DNA of 64,000 nucleotides from Saccharothrix deserti (GTDB lineage Bacteria; Actinomycetota; Actinomycetes; Mycobacteriales; Pseudonocardiaceae). Shown here piece after piece: positions 1 to 8,013 of this stretch. The notes under the pieces are model-generated. The model did not search any database, was not told where the DNA came from, and saw nothing but the letters and a program-made list of their open reading frames with translations. Numbering within the stretch: the first letter of the stretch is position 1; each line of letters begins with the position of its first letter. The stretch is taken from assembly GCF_009769385.1 (NCBI RefSeq), contig NZ_VKAB01000046.1:1-64000 (forward strand), in the 5' to 3' direction. Both the position numbers and the translations under genes were made by a program.

Positions 1-99
1 CGCGCACCGACCCCACCCAAGCTACCCAAATCCGCCTGGATCAACGAACCACCCCAAGAAAACGAGGAGACAGAACACGAAACAGAACAAGCAGCCTGA
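1..99 (+). CDS. C-terminal end of an unidentified protein (partial)
   Basis: An open frame enters from the left edge and ends at TGA 97-99, giving about 32 residues rich in Pro near the start and Glu/Gln at the end. A Pro-Lys stretch followed by a short Trp-containing segment and a polar tail is reminiscent of the C-termini of actinobacterial DUF222/HNH proteins, but too little is visible to assign a family. It converges on the Fur-type gene, whose stop lies 7 bases further on. Confidence 0.35.
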   Translation, partial: RAPTPPKLPKSAWINEPPQENEETEHETEQAA

Positions 100-105
100 A
101 CTGTC

Positions 106-540
106 TCAACACCATTGACAGGTTCCGGAGGGACGGCAGTCCGGACACAGACCCCAGAACAGGACCTCCGCCTCGTCCACGGCGAAGCCGGCCGTGTCGA
201 GGGGTTCCAGGCAGGGCGCGGCGCCGTGGACGCAGTCGACGTCCTCGGTCCGACCGCAGTCCCGGCACACGAGGTGGTGGTGGTTGTCGCCGGTCCGCGT
301 CTCGTAGCGCGCCGGGTGCCCGGCGGGTTCGATCCGGCGCAACAACCCGGTCCGCGCGCACGCGTGCAGCACGTCGTAGACGGCCTGCGTCGACACGGAC
401 CCCAACCTGGCCCGCACGCCGTCCGCGACCTGGTCGGCGGTGGCGTGGGGGTGTTCGGCGAGCCAGTCGAGCACCGCGATCCGGGGTGCGGTGATGCGCA
501 GCCCGGCGTCCTTGAGCAGCTCGCGTGGTCCTGGGGTCAT
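106..540 (-). CDS. Fur-family metal-responsive repressor
   Basis: 144 aa, normal length for Fur. An N-terminal winged helix (residues about 1-80, with the RITAPR and TQAVYDVL segments of the Fur DNA-binding domain) is followed by a dimerisation/metal domain with a His cluster (NHHHLVC), a first CxxC (CRDC) and a second CxxC (CPDC) near the C-terminus, the structural zinc ligands of the family. Starts ATG at 540. It is divergent from the MFS gene across about 77 bp, so it may repress that gene or itself. The subtype (iron, zinc or peroxide sensing) cannot be decided from sequence alone. Confidence 0.88.
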   Translation of the reverse strand: MTPGPRELLKDAGLRITAPRIAVLDWLAEHPHATADQVADGVRARLGSVSTQAVYDVLHACARTGLLRRIEPAGHPARYETRTGDNHHHLVCRDCGRTEDVDCVHGAAPCLEPLDTAGFAVDEAEVLFWGLCPDCRPSGTCQWC

Positions 541-617
541 GGCTCCCCCACTCCACCACGCTCTCTGGAGTTAGTCAAGAAAGCGAACAGTTAAACCTGT
601 TGCCCCTCCGAGTGAAG

Positions 618-1811
618 ATGAGTCATGTGAACGTCTCCCCTTACCTGGCCGTCCTCCGACTGCCGCGCGTGCCCGGCTTCATGCTGCTGATGCTGTTGGC
701 GCGCGTGCCGTCGACGGCCGCAGGCATGACGGTCACCATGCACGTCCTGCTCGGCCTCGACCGGGGTTACGGCGCCGCGGGCCTGGTCGGGGCGGTCAGC
801 ACGGTCGGCATCGCGTTGGGCTCGCCGCTGATGGGCCACCTGGTCGACCGGCGCGGCCTGCGCGCGATGTTGACCTTGTCGATGATCACCGAGGGCGTCT
901 TCTGGTTCGTCGCACCGCTGCTGTCGTACGAGTTGCTGCTGGTCACGGCCTTCGTCGCGGGCATCACGACGATGCCGGTCATGTCGATGGGCAGGCAGAT
1001 CCTCACCGCGCTCGTGCCGGACGACCGCAGGCGCACGGCGTTGGCGATGGACTCGATGGCGGTCGAGGTGGCGTTCATGGCGGGCCCGGCGCTGGGCGTC
1101 GCGCTCACCACGCAGGCGTCGAGCCGGACCGCGATGTGGGCGATCGGCGTGGCGATGGTGGTGCTCGGCGGGGTCCTGTGGGCGGTGAACCCGCCGGTCC
1201 GCAGCGAGGGCGAGAGCGGTGAACGCGTGCCGCGCCGGGAGTGGCTGGACGGTCGGCTGCTGGGCGTGCTGATCAGCGCGGGCGGTGCCACGTTCGTGCT
1301 GTCGGGCGTCGAGGTGGCGGTGGTGGCGTCGATGCGCGGGCTGGGGCTGACGTCGTGGACGGGCGCGCTGATCGTGGTGATGTGCGTGGCGTCGCTGGCG
1401 GGCGGTTTCCTCTACGGCGGCCTGACCCGCGTGCCGCCGCTGTGGGCGCTGATGGGCAGCATGGGGTTGCTGGCCGTGCCGATCGGCCTGTTCGGCTGGT
1501 CGCCGTGGTGGCTGGCGCTGGCGTTGGTGCCGACGAACTTCCTGTGCGCGCCGACGATCACGGCAACCGGTGAGGCGATCACGAAGTACGCCCCGGCGTC
1601 CGCGCGCGGCGTGGCGATGGGCCTCCAGGGGTCGGCGTTCACGCTGGGTGTGGCCTTCGGCGCGCCCCTGACGGGCTTCGTGATCGACCACTCGTCACCG
1701 GCGTGGGGTTTCGCGGTGGCCGGGCTGGGCGCGGTCCTGATCGCCGCGGGGACAGTCGTGCTGAGCCGCCGCGCCACCGTCGTCGGCGCGGGCTCAGACC
1801 AGATCGCGTAG
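618..1811 (+). CDS. MFS transporter
   Basis: 397 aa with about 12 hydrophobic segments, the size of a typical major facilitator. The loop after the second hydrophobic segment carries GHLVDRRGLR, matching the MFS motif A (GxLaDRxGrk). The start chosen is ATG 618; GTG 627 is an alternative. It is divergent from the Fur-type regulator and its last 18 bp overlap the 3' end of the convergent sugar kinase gene. The substrate is unknown; a drug or metabolite exporter is the usual role of this subfamily. Confidence 0.85.
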   Translation: MSHVNVSPYLAVLRLPRVPGFMLLMLLARVPSTAAGMTVTMHVLLGLDRGYGAAGLVGAVSTVGIALGSPLMGHLVDRRGLRAMLTLSMITEGVFWFVAPLLSYELLLVTAFVAGITTMPVMSMGRQILTALVPDDRRRTALAMDSMAVEVAFMAGPALGVALTTQASSRTAMWAIGVAMVVLGGVLWAVNPPVRSEGESGERVPRREWLDGRLLGVLISAGGATFVLSGVEVAVVASMRGLGLTSWTGALIVVMCVASLAGGFLYGGLTRVPPLWALMGSMGLLAVPIGLFGWSPWWLALALVPTNFLCAPTITATGEAITKYAPASARGVAMGLQGSAFTLGVAFGAPLTGFVIDHSSPAWGFAVAGLGAVLIAAGTVVLSRRATVVGAGSDQIA

Positions 1812-3221
1812 GGCCTGGTAGAGGCGCTCGATGGCGGGGCGGGCTCGGGCGTAGTGGCGGACCGAGTCGGGGTCGGGGGCGATCGTTTTCACCGGTTTGA
1901 CGAGGTCGGCGGCGATGGTCAGGGACGGGATCTCGTTCAAGGCCCGCCAGGCGACCAGGGCCGCGCCCACGCCCGAGCCCTCGCTGTCTTCGGCCAGTTC
2001 CAGGTCCAGGCCCAGCGCGGACGCCAGGACGGTCGCCCACAGGTCGCTCCGGAACGCGCCGCCGGTCACGCGCACCGCGTGCACGTCCGCCACCGAACGC
2101 ACCGCGTCCAGCACCAGCGCCAACTGCTGCGCCACGCCCTCGACCAACGCCCGGGTGATCTCGGCCCGCCCGTGTTCGCGCCGCAGCCCGATCAACGCCG
2201 ACGTCGCGTCCGCGTCCCACCACGGCGCGCGCTCACCCAGCAGGTACGGCAACGCCGTCACACCGGCGGCACCGACGGGCACCTCGGCGGCCTCGTCCAG
2301 CAGATCGCCCACCTCGACGCCGAACGTCTCGGCGGCCCACTGCGCGACCACACCGCCGTTGCTCACCGCCCCACCGAGCACCCACAGCCCCTCGGCGATG
2401 GCGTAGCAGAACACCCGCCCCTGCTCGTCCACCGCAGGTTCGTCACGCACCACGCGCAGCGCACCGCTCGTCCCCAGCGACACCGCCGCCACACCCGGCA
2501 CGACGGCACCCACACCGAGGTTCGCCATCGGACCGTCACCGCCACCCAGCACGACCGGAACACCGGCGGGCAGACCCGGGACGTCCAACGTCAGCGGGAA
2601 CGAGTCCACCGGAGCGTGCAGCTCGGGCAGTTGATCAGCGCGAACACCCGCGAACGCCAACGCCTCCGGGTGCCAGTCCAACGACCCGATGTCCATCAGC
2701 CCGGTCGCCGAACCGGACGAGTGCTCGGTCGCGAACACTCCGGTCAGCTTGAAACCCGCGAAATCCTTCAGCCCGCACCACCGCGCAGCCGAAAACCCCT
2801 GATCACGGAACCAGGCCAGCTTCACCAACGGCGACATGGTGTGGATCGGGGTCCCTGTGGCCCGGTGCAACGCGATCCCGTCCGCAGTGCCCCGCAGCCG
2901 AGCGGTCTGCTCGATCGCACGGTTGTCGGCCCACGACAACGAAGGCGTGACTGGCGTGCCGGAAGCGTCCAACCCCACCAGGGTGTGCATCGCGCCGGTC
3001 AACGACAGCGCCCGCACCGAATGCCCCTGCGAAGCGATCTCGCGCAACGCCCGCAGAGCCGCGCCCCACACCTCGACCGGGTCGTGCGTCGCCTCACCGG
3101 AGGGCGTGGTGCGCATCGGGTAGCCGTGCTCCGCCGATGCCACCACGCCCGCGTCCCGGTCCACCGCGATCACCTTGGTCGACGTGGTCCCCAGGTCGAT
3201 CGCGAGCACTACCTCCGCCAT
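1794..3221 (-). CDS. FGGY-family carbohydrate kinase (gluconokinase- or xylulokinase-like)
   Basis: 475 aa, full length for the FGGY family. The N-terminal phosphate-binding segment AIDLGTTSTK (residues 7-16) and the C-terminal ATPase half with GGGDGPMAN and VTGGAFRS are clear. The segments GAMHTLVGLD and LSWADNRA resemble FGGY gluconate kinases more than classic xylulose kinases, so gluconate to 6-phosphogluconate is my preferred reaction. The gene stands alone, convergent with the MFS gene, with a 25-bp gap before asd on the same strand. Confidence 0.85.
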   Translation of the reverse strand: MAEVVLAIDLGTTSTKVIAVDRDAGVVASAEHGYPMRTTPSGEATHDPVEVWGAALRALREIASQGHSVRALSLTGAMHTLVGLDASGTPVTPSLSWADNRAIEQTARLRGTADGIALHRATGTPIHTMSPLVKLAWFRDQGFSAARWCGLKDFAGFKLTGVFATEHSSGSATGLMDIGSLDWHPEALAFAGVRADQLPELHAPVDSFPLTLDVPGLPAGVPVVLGGGDGPMANLGVGAVVPGVAAVSLGTSGALRVVRDEPAVDEQGRVFCYAIAEGLWVLGGAVSNGGVVAQWAAETFGVEVGDLLDEAAEVPVGAAGVTALPYLLGERAPWWDADATSALIGLRREHGRAEITRALVEGVAQQLALVLDAVRSVADVHAVRVTGGAFRSDLWATVLASALGLDLELAEDSEGSGVGAALVAWRALNEIPSLTIAADLVKPVKTIAPDPDSVRHYARARPAIERLYQALRDLV

Positions 3222-3246
3222 AGGCCGAAACCTACAGGCGTCGCAC

Positions 3247-4308
3247 CTACGGGCGGGTCGCCAGTTCCTCGGCGATCTCGTAGGTGTTCAGGGCGGCGCC
3301 CTTGCGCAGGTTGTCTCCGCACACGAAGAAGTCCAGCGTGTTCGGGAAGTCCAGCGCCTGCCGCACCCGGCCGACGTAGGTCGGGTCGCCGCCGACGACG
3401 TCCGCCGGCGTCGGGAACCGCTTCGCCGCCGGGTCGTCCACCAGCACGATGGACGGCTGCTCCTCGAAGATCTTGTGCGCCTGCTCGACGGTCACCTCAC
3501 GGGCGAACGTCGCGTGCACCGCCAACGAGTGCGTCGTCACCACGGGCACGCGCACGCAGGTCGCCGACACCTTCAGCTCGGGGATGCCGAGGATCTTGCG
3601 GGACTCGTTGCGGACCTTCAGCTCCTCGCTGGTCCACCCGTCGTCCTTGAGGGAACCGGCCCACGGCACCACGTTCAACGCCAGCGGCGCGGGGAACGGC
3701 GAGTCGGACACCGGCAGACCGGCGGCCTCCAGCGTCTCCCGCACGTCGCCCGCGCGCACGCCGACTTCCTGACCCGCCAGCGCCGAGATCTCCGCGTACA
3801 GCCGGTCGATCGCCGCCTGCCCGCCGCCGGACGCCGCCTGGTAGGACGCCACGACCAGCTCGCGCAGCTCGAACTCCCGGTGCAGCGCGCCGAGCGACGC
3901 CATCATCGACAGCGTCGTGCAGTTCGGGTTCGCGATGATCCCCTTGGGCCGCACGCCGATCTGGTCCGCGTTCACCTCGGGCACCACCAGCGGCACCTCG
4001 GGGTCCATCCGGAACGCGCCCGAGTTGTCCACCGCGACCGCACCGCGGGAAGCGGCGATCGGCGCCCACTCGGCCGACACCTCGTCCGGCACGTCGAACA
4101 TCGCGACGTCCACGCCGTCGAACGCCTCCGGCGACAAGGCGATCACGGTCAGCTCTTCGCCGCGCACGGTGATCTTCTTGCCCGCCGAGCGCGGTGACGC
4201 GATCAGCCGGATCTCACCCCACGGCACGGACTCCCGGCCGTTGATGATGTCGATCATGACGGTGCCCACGGCACCGGTAGCGCCCACAAGGGCAAGAACC
4301 GGGCTCAT
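3247..4308 (-). CDS. asd: Aspartate-semialdehyde dehydrogenase
   Basis: 353 aa. It reduces aspartyl-4-phosphate to aspartate semialdehyde, the second step toward Lys, Thr, Met and diaminopimelate. The N-terminal NADP-binding GATGAVG (residues 9-15) and the active-site Cys130 in NPNCTT are present, as is the SYQAASGGG substrate-binding segment. The ATG at 4308 overlaps the lysC stop by 4 bp (ATGA), which selects this start over longer in-frame ones and implies translational coupling with lysC. Confidence 0.97.
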   Translation of the reverse strand: MSPVLALVGATGAVGTVMIDIINGRESVPWGEIRLIASPRSAGKKITVRGEELTVIALSPEAFDGVDVAMFDVPDEVSAEWAPIAASRGAVAVDNSGAFRMDPEVPLVVPEVNADQIGVRPKGIIANPNCTTLSMMASLGALHREFELRELVVASYQAASGGGQAAIDRLYAEISALAGQEVGVRAGDVRETLEAAGLPVSDSPFPAPLALNVVPWAGSLKDDGWTSEELKVRNESRKILGIPELKVSATCVRVPVVTTHSLAVHATFAREVTVEQAHKIFEEQPSIVLVDDPAAKRFPTPADVVGGDPTYVGRVRQALDFPNTLDFFVCGDNLRKGAALNTYEIAEELATRP

Positions 4309-5570
4309 CGTCCACTCCCCGCGTAAACCACAGCCTCTTCGTCGCCGCCCAGCTCGAACGCGTCGTGCAGCGCACGGACGGCGTCGTCGAGCTGCGTGTC
4401 GCGGCAGATGACCGAGATCCGGATCTCCGAGGTGGAGATGATCTCGATGTTGACGCCCGCCGATGCCAGCGCCTCGCAGAACTGCGCGGTCACGCCGGGG
4501 TGCGAGCGCATGCCCGCGCCGACCAGCGACACCTTGCCCACGTGGTCGTCGTAGAGCACCTGGTCGAAGCCGATCTCGTCGCGCGCCTTCTCCAACGCGG
4601 CCACGGCGCGCGGGCCGTCGTCCTTCGGCAGGGTGAACGTCACGTCGGTGCGGCCGGACACGGCCTGCGACACGTTCTGCACGACCATGTCGATGTCGAG
4701 TTCCGCCTGGGCCACGACGCGGAAGATGCGCGCCGCCATACCGGGCAGGTCGGGCACCGCCGTCACGGTCACCTTGGCCTCGGACCGGTCGTGCGCGACG
4801 CCGGTGATCATCGCCTGTTCCACGGGAAGGTCCTCCACTGACCCGGACACGATGGTCCCGGGCTTGTTGCTGAACGAAGATCGGACGTGCACCGGAACGC
4901 CGTACCGACGGGCGTACTCGACGCAGCGCAGCATGAGCACCTTGGCCCCGCACGCCGCCATTTCGAGCATCTCCTCGTAGGTGATGGTCTCCAGCCGCTT
5001 GGCGTTCGGCACGATGCGCGGATCGGCGCTGAACACGCCGTCCACATCGGTGTAGATCTCGCAGACGTCGGCCTTCAGGGCAGCCGCCAACGCCACCGCG
5101 GTGGTGTCGGTGCCGCCGCGACCGAGCGTGGTGATCTCCTTGCTGTCCTGGCTGACGCCCTGGAAGCCCGCGACGATCGCGATGGCCCCCTCGGACAGCG
5201 CGTCCTGGATGCGGCTGGGCGTCACGTCGATGATGCGCGCCTTGCCGTGCACGGACGTCGTGATCACGCCGGCCTGCGAGCCGGTGTACGAACGCGCCTC
5301 GGCGCCCAGCGAACTGATCGCCATCGCCAGCAACGACATGGAGATGCGCTCACCGGACGTGAGCAGCATGTCCATCTCGCGGGCGGGCGGCACCGGGGAC
5401 ACCTGGCGCGCCAGGTCGAGCAGCTCGTCGGTCGTGTCGCCCATCGCGGAGACGGCGACGACGACGTCGTTGCCCGCTTTGCGGGTCGCGACGATGCGCT
5501 CGGCCACCCGTTTGATCCGCTCGGCGCTCCCGACCGAGGAACCGCCGTACTTCTGGACGACGAGCGCCAC
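4305..5570 (-). CDS. lysC: Aspartate kinase
   Basis: 421 aa. It phosphorylates L-aspartate, the committed step of the aspartate family pathway. The N-terminal catalytic domain carries the KYGGSS motif (residues 7-12), the TSGER segment and GRGGTDTTA. The C-terminal third holds two ACT domains (for example ITGVAHDRSEAKVTV and VSLVGAGMRSHPGV), the site of feedback inhibition by Lys and/or Thr. GTG 5570 is the start. In related actinobacteria an internal start gives a separate beta subunit; a similar internal start is possible but not shown here. It leads an operon with asd. Confidence 0.97.
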   Translation of the reverse strand: MALVVQKYGGSSVGSAERIKRVAERIVATRKAGNDVVVAVSAMGDTTDELLDLARQVSPVPPAREMDMLLTSGERISMSLLAMAISSLGAEARSYTGSQAGVITTSVHGKARIIDVTPSRIQDALSEGAIAIVAGFQGVSQDSKEITTLGRGGTDTTAVALAAALKADVCEIYTDVDGVFSADPRIVPNAKRLETITYEEMLEMAACGAKVLMLRCVEYARRYGVPVHVRSSFSNKPGTIVSGSVEDLPVEQAMITGVAHDRSEAKVTVTAVPDLPGMAARIFRVVAQAELDIDMVVQNVSQAVSGRTDVTFTLPKDDGPRAVAALEKARDEIGFDQVLYDDHVGKVSLVGAGMRSHPGVTAQFCEALASAGVNIEIISTSEIRISVICRDTQLDDAVRALHDAFELGGDEEAVVYAGSGR

Positions 5571-5693
5571 AGATCCACTCCTCCCAGGTGCGAAAGCCCA
5601 GCTCTTCGGGAGCGTACCTGGCCCAAGGAGTGGACAGCGGCCCCCGTGACGCCTACTACTCTCAACCCCGTGTCGACCCTGGAGGCCGTTCGC

Positions 5694-6869
5694 GTGGACC
5701 CCGAGGACGCGCCGAGCGCGCGTGACCGGCTGGCGCGCGCGGCGAGACACAGGGTGACGATCGTGCTCGCGCCCGCTGTGCTCTACCTGGCCGTGCGTGA
5801 GCTCGGGCTGCTCGCCCTCCAGCTGATGGCGGCCCGGTGGAACAAGGACGTCACCAGGGCGCTCACGTCGTGGGACGGGCAGTGGTTCCTGGGCATCGCC
5901 GAGGGCGGTTACGCCAACGTGCCGTCGTGGCTGGTGGACGCGTTCGGGCGGCGTTCGGAGGAGACGCCGCTGGCGTTCTTCCCCGGCTACCCGACGCTGG
6001 TGCGGTGGCTGGACGGGCTGCCCGGTGTGCCGACGGTGGGCGCGGCGTTCGCGGTGAGCCTGGTCAGCGGCGTGTTCTGCGCCTACGGGCTGGCCCGGCT
6101 GGGGTCGCGGGTGTTCGGCGGGTCGCAACGGGCCGGGTTGGTGCTGGTGGTGCTGTTCGCGGCCTCGCCGATGGCCGTGGTGCTGTCGATGACGTACTCC
6201 GAGGCGACGTTCTGCGCTCTCGCCGTGTGGTCCCTCGTGGGTGTGGTCGAGGGGCGCTGGGTGCCGGCCGGGGTGTGCTGCGCGGCGGCCGGGTTGGTGC
6301 GGCCGACGGCGGCGGCGCTGATCCTGGCGGTGTGCGCGGCGGCGGCGGTGGCGATCTGGCAGCGGCGGGACGGGTGGCGGCCGTGGGTGGGCGGGCTGAT
6401 CGCGCCGCTCGGGCTGGTCGGCTACCTCGGGTACGTCGCGCTGCGCACCGGGCGGTGGGACGGCTGGTTCGCCGTGCAGCAGATCGGGTGGGACTCCCGG
6501 TTCGACGGCGGGGCGGCCACGTGGAAGTTCGCGCTGCTCATCCTGGGCGAGCCGCGGTCGGTGCTGGAGTTGGCCACGGTGTGGCTGCTGGTGGTGGCGC
6601 TGGCCCTGGTGGTGCTGAGCTTCCGGCGCGGGCTGGAGTGGCCGCTGATCGCCTACGGCGTCGGCGTGCTCGCGATGGACCTCGGGTCGAACGGGTTGAT
6701 GAACTCGAAGGCACGGCTGCTGCTGCCCGCGTTCACGCTGCTGGTGCCGGTCGCGTTGGCGTTGGCGAGGCGGCGGACCAGCACGGTGGTGGCGGTGCTG
6801 GTGGGGGTGTCGGTGTTCAGCGCGTGGTTCGGCGCCTACGCCATCACGGCTTGGCAGTACGCGATCTGA
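5694..6869 (+). CDS. PIG-V-like membrane mannosyltransferase
   Basis: 391 aa from GTG 5694, chosen because GGAGG lies 8 nt upstream; earlier in-frame GTGs at 5646 and 5670 lack a well placed ribosome site. About eight to ten hydrophobic segments. The luminal-type loop with TSWDGQWFLGIAEGGY (Asp after Trp) and FFPGYP matches the signature of GT-C enzymes of the PIG-V/actinobacterial mannosyltransferase family, which transfer mannose from polyprenyl-phosphate carriers. Divergent from lysC. The acceptor is unknown. Confidence 0.8.
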   Translation: MDPEDAPSARDRLARAARHRVTIVLAPAVLYLAVRELGLLALQLMAARWNKDVTRALTSWDGQWFLGIAEGGYANVPSWLVDAFGRRSEETPLAFFPGYPTLVRWLDGLPGVPTVGAAFAVSLVSGVFCAYGLARLGSRVFGGSQRAGLVLVVLFAASPMAVVLSMTYSEATFCALAVWSLVGVVEGRWVPAGVCCAAAGLVRPTAAALILAVCAAAAVAIWQRRDGWRPWVGGLIAPLGLVGYLGYVALRTGRWDGWFAVQQIGWDSRFDGGAATWKFALLILGEPRSVLELATVWLLVVALALVVLSFRRGLEWPLIAYGVGVLAMDLGSNGLMNSKARLLLPAFTLLVPVALALARRRTSTVVAVLVGVSVFSAWFGAYAITAWQYAI

Positions 6870-6885
6870 TGGCAGTATCGAATTG

Positions 6886-7470
6886 ATGGACGGGAACTCC
6901 CTGATCGCGCGGCGCTGGAGCCCTCGGGCGTTCGACGGCACGGCCGAGGTGACGCCGGCCACGATGCGCGTGCTGCTGGAGGCGGCCCGGTGGGCGGCCT
7001 CGCACGGCAACACCCAGCCCGCACGGTTCCTGCTCGGGTACCGGGGCGACGACACGTTCGCGCGCACCCTGGCGGCCCTGCGGCCGAAGAACCAGGCGTG
7101 GGCGAAGCGGGCGTCGGTGCTGCTGGTGGCCGCGGCGGCCGAGTCGGACGAGCGCGGGCCGATGCCGAACACCGAGTTCGGGCTGGGGCTGGCCGTGCAG
7201 AACCTGGTGTTGCAGGCCGTGGACCTGGGCCTGGTCACGCACCAGGTGGGCGGGTTCTCGCCGGACGCGGTGCGCGAGGCGTTCGGGCTGCCGGACCACG
7301 TGCGGCCGGTCGTGGTGATCGCGGTCGGGGTGCTCGGTGACGTTTCGGAGCTGCCCGAGGACCTGCAGGCGCGCGAGCGGCGGCAACGCGTGCGCAAACC
7401 GCTGACCGAGACGGTTTTCACAGGTCAGTGGGGTCAGCCCGCGTTCCCGGCCGACCCCACCGAGGCTTAG
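6886..7470 (+). CDS. Nitroreductase-family FMN oxidoreductase
   Basis: 194 aa. The N-terminal ARRWSPRAF segment and WAASHGNTQPARF match the FMN-binding parts of nitroreductases; a central GLGLAVQNLVLQAVDLGL helix is the dimer-core helix of the family. It probably reduces nitro or quinone compounds with NAD(P)H. ATG 6886 is preferred over the TTG directly before it. It lies 16 bp after the glycosyltransferase, possibly co-transcribed, and its stop overlaps the convergent membrane protein gene by 4 bp. Confidence 0.85.
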   Translation: MDGNSLIARRWSPRAFDGTAEVTPATMRVLLEAARWAASHGNTQPARFLLGYRGDDTFARTLAALRPKNQAWAKRASVLLVAAAAESDERGPMPNTEFGLGLAVQNLVLQAVDLGLVTHQVGGFSPDAVREAFGLPDHVRPVVVIAVGVLGDVSELPEDLQARERRQRVRKPLTETVFTGQWGQPAFPADPTEA

Positions 7471-7766
7471 CGGGCGACGAGGCGGGCCAGCAGGTTCGCC
7501 ACGACGATCCAGAAGACCGCCGCCAGGCCGTAGTTGACGATCAGGTCGAGGTTCGCGTTGCCCAGCTGGAACAGGCCGGGGAAGAACAACGCCAGCGGCA
7601 CTGCCAACTGCTGGACGAACAGGAAGAACGCGTTGGCGGGGTTCGCCCCGAAGAGGATCATCAGGATGTAGAGGACCTCGATGAGCGCGAACACGGCGCC
7701 AACACCGCGGATCACTCGGGCAGCGGTGTAGCTCCCGCTGCGCGTTGAGGTTCGCCATCTGGACAT
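7467..7766 (-). CDS. Small multi-span membrane protein of unknown function
   Basis: 99 aa with three hydrophobic segments (roughly residues 20-40, 45-62 and 75-95), an N-terminus rich in Arg/Ser and a short basic C-terminus. No catalytic motif is visible. The layout resembles small YggT-like membrane proteins but I cannot assign the family. Convergent with the nitroreductase gene. Confidence 0.6.
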   Translation of the reverse strand: MSRWRTSTRSGSYTAARVIRGVGAVFALIEVLYILMILFGANPANAFFLFVQQLAVPLALFFPGLFQLGNANLDLIVNYGLAAVFWIVVANLLARLVAR

Positions 7767-7813
7767 GTCAAGAAGGTGCCCGTCCCACGATCAGGTGAAA
7801 CTCCGGCGGGTGC

Positions 7814-7866
7814 AAGTTCCACCATCGACCGGGGAAGTTCCACCATCTGGGCGCGCGAGTTCCGCC
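7814..7866. repeat. Three phased direct repeats upstream of leuA
   Basis: AAGTTCCACC occurs at 7814 and 7835 (13 bases identical, AAGTTCCACCATC), and a variant GAGTTCCGCC at 7857. The spacing is 21-22 bp, two helical turns, so a protein could bind all copies on one face of the DNA. They sit 30-85 bp before the leader peptide start and may form an activator or repressor site for leuA. Confidence 0.4.
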
Positions 7867-7896
7867 TCGGCGCGGAATCCGGTTAACCTGTGCGTC

Positions 7897-7938
7897 ATGG
7901 CACGTGCCCTCCTGCTTCGCCGCCGTGACGGGGTCTGA
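7897..7938 (+). CDS. leuA leader peptide (13 aa, Leu-rich)
   Basis: ATG 7897 to TGA 7936-7938 encodes MARALLLRRRDGV, with three consecutive leucine codons (CTC CTG CTT) followed by three Arg codons. Short Leu-rich leaders ahead of leuA are an established attenuation device in actinobacteria: ribosome stalling at Leu codons during leucine shortage prevents terminator formation. The hairpin overlapping its stop supports this reading. Confidence 0.7.
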   Translation: MARALLLRRRDGV

Positions 7939-7957
7939 TCAGACCGGCCCCCCGTCG
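7926..7957 (+). promoter_or_regulatory. leuA attenuator hairpin
   Basis: GACGGGG (7927-7933) can pair with CCCCGTC about 17 bases downstream, enclosing the perfect palindrome GTCTGATCAGAC. The structure overlaps the last codons and stop of the leader peptide, as expected for a transcription or translation attenuator. I did not find a clear T-run, so the mode of termination is open. Confidence 0.5.
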
Positions 7958-8013
7958 CGGGATCGAGCGTTGCCGCCGGTCGTCTACCCACCGGCAGCAG
8001 GAGCACCCCGAAC

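Noticed and set aside
4305..7421. A 1038-codon open frame on the minus strand spanning the glycosyltransferase and nitroreductase genes
   Set aside because: Only its last 421 codons are real (lysC). The rest is antisense to two well supported plus-strand genes and is low-complexity Arg/Pro/His, as expected for a GC-rich shadow frame.
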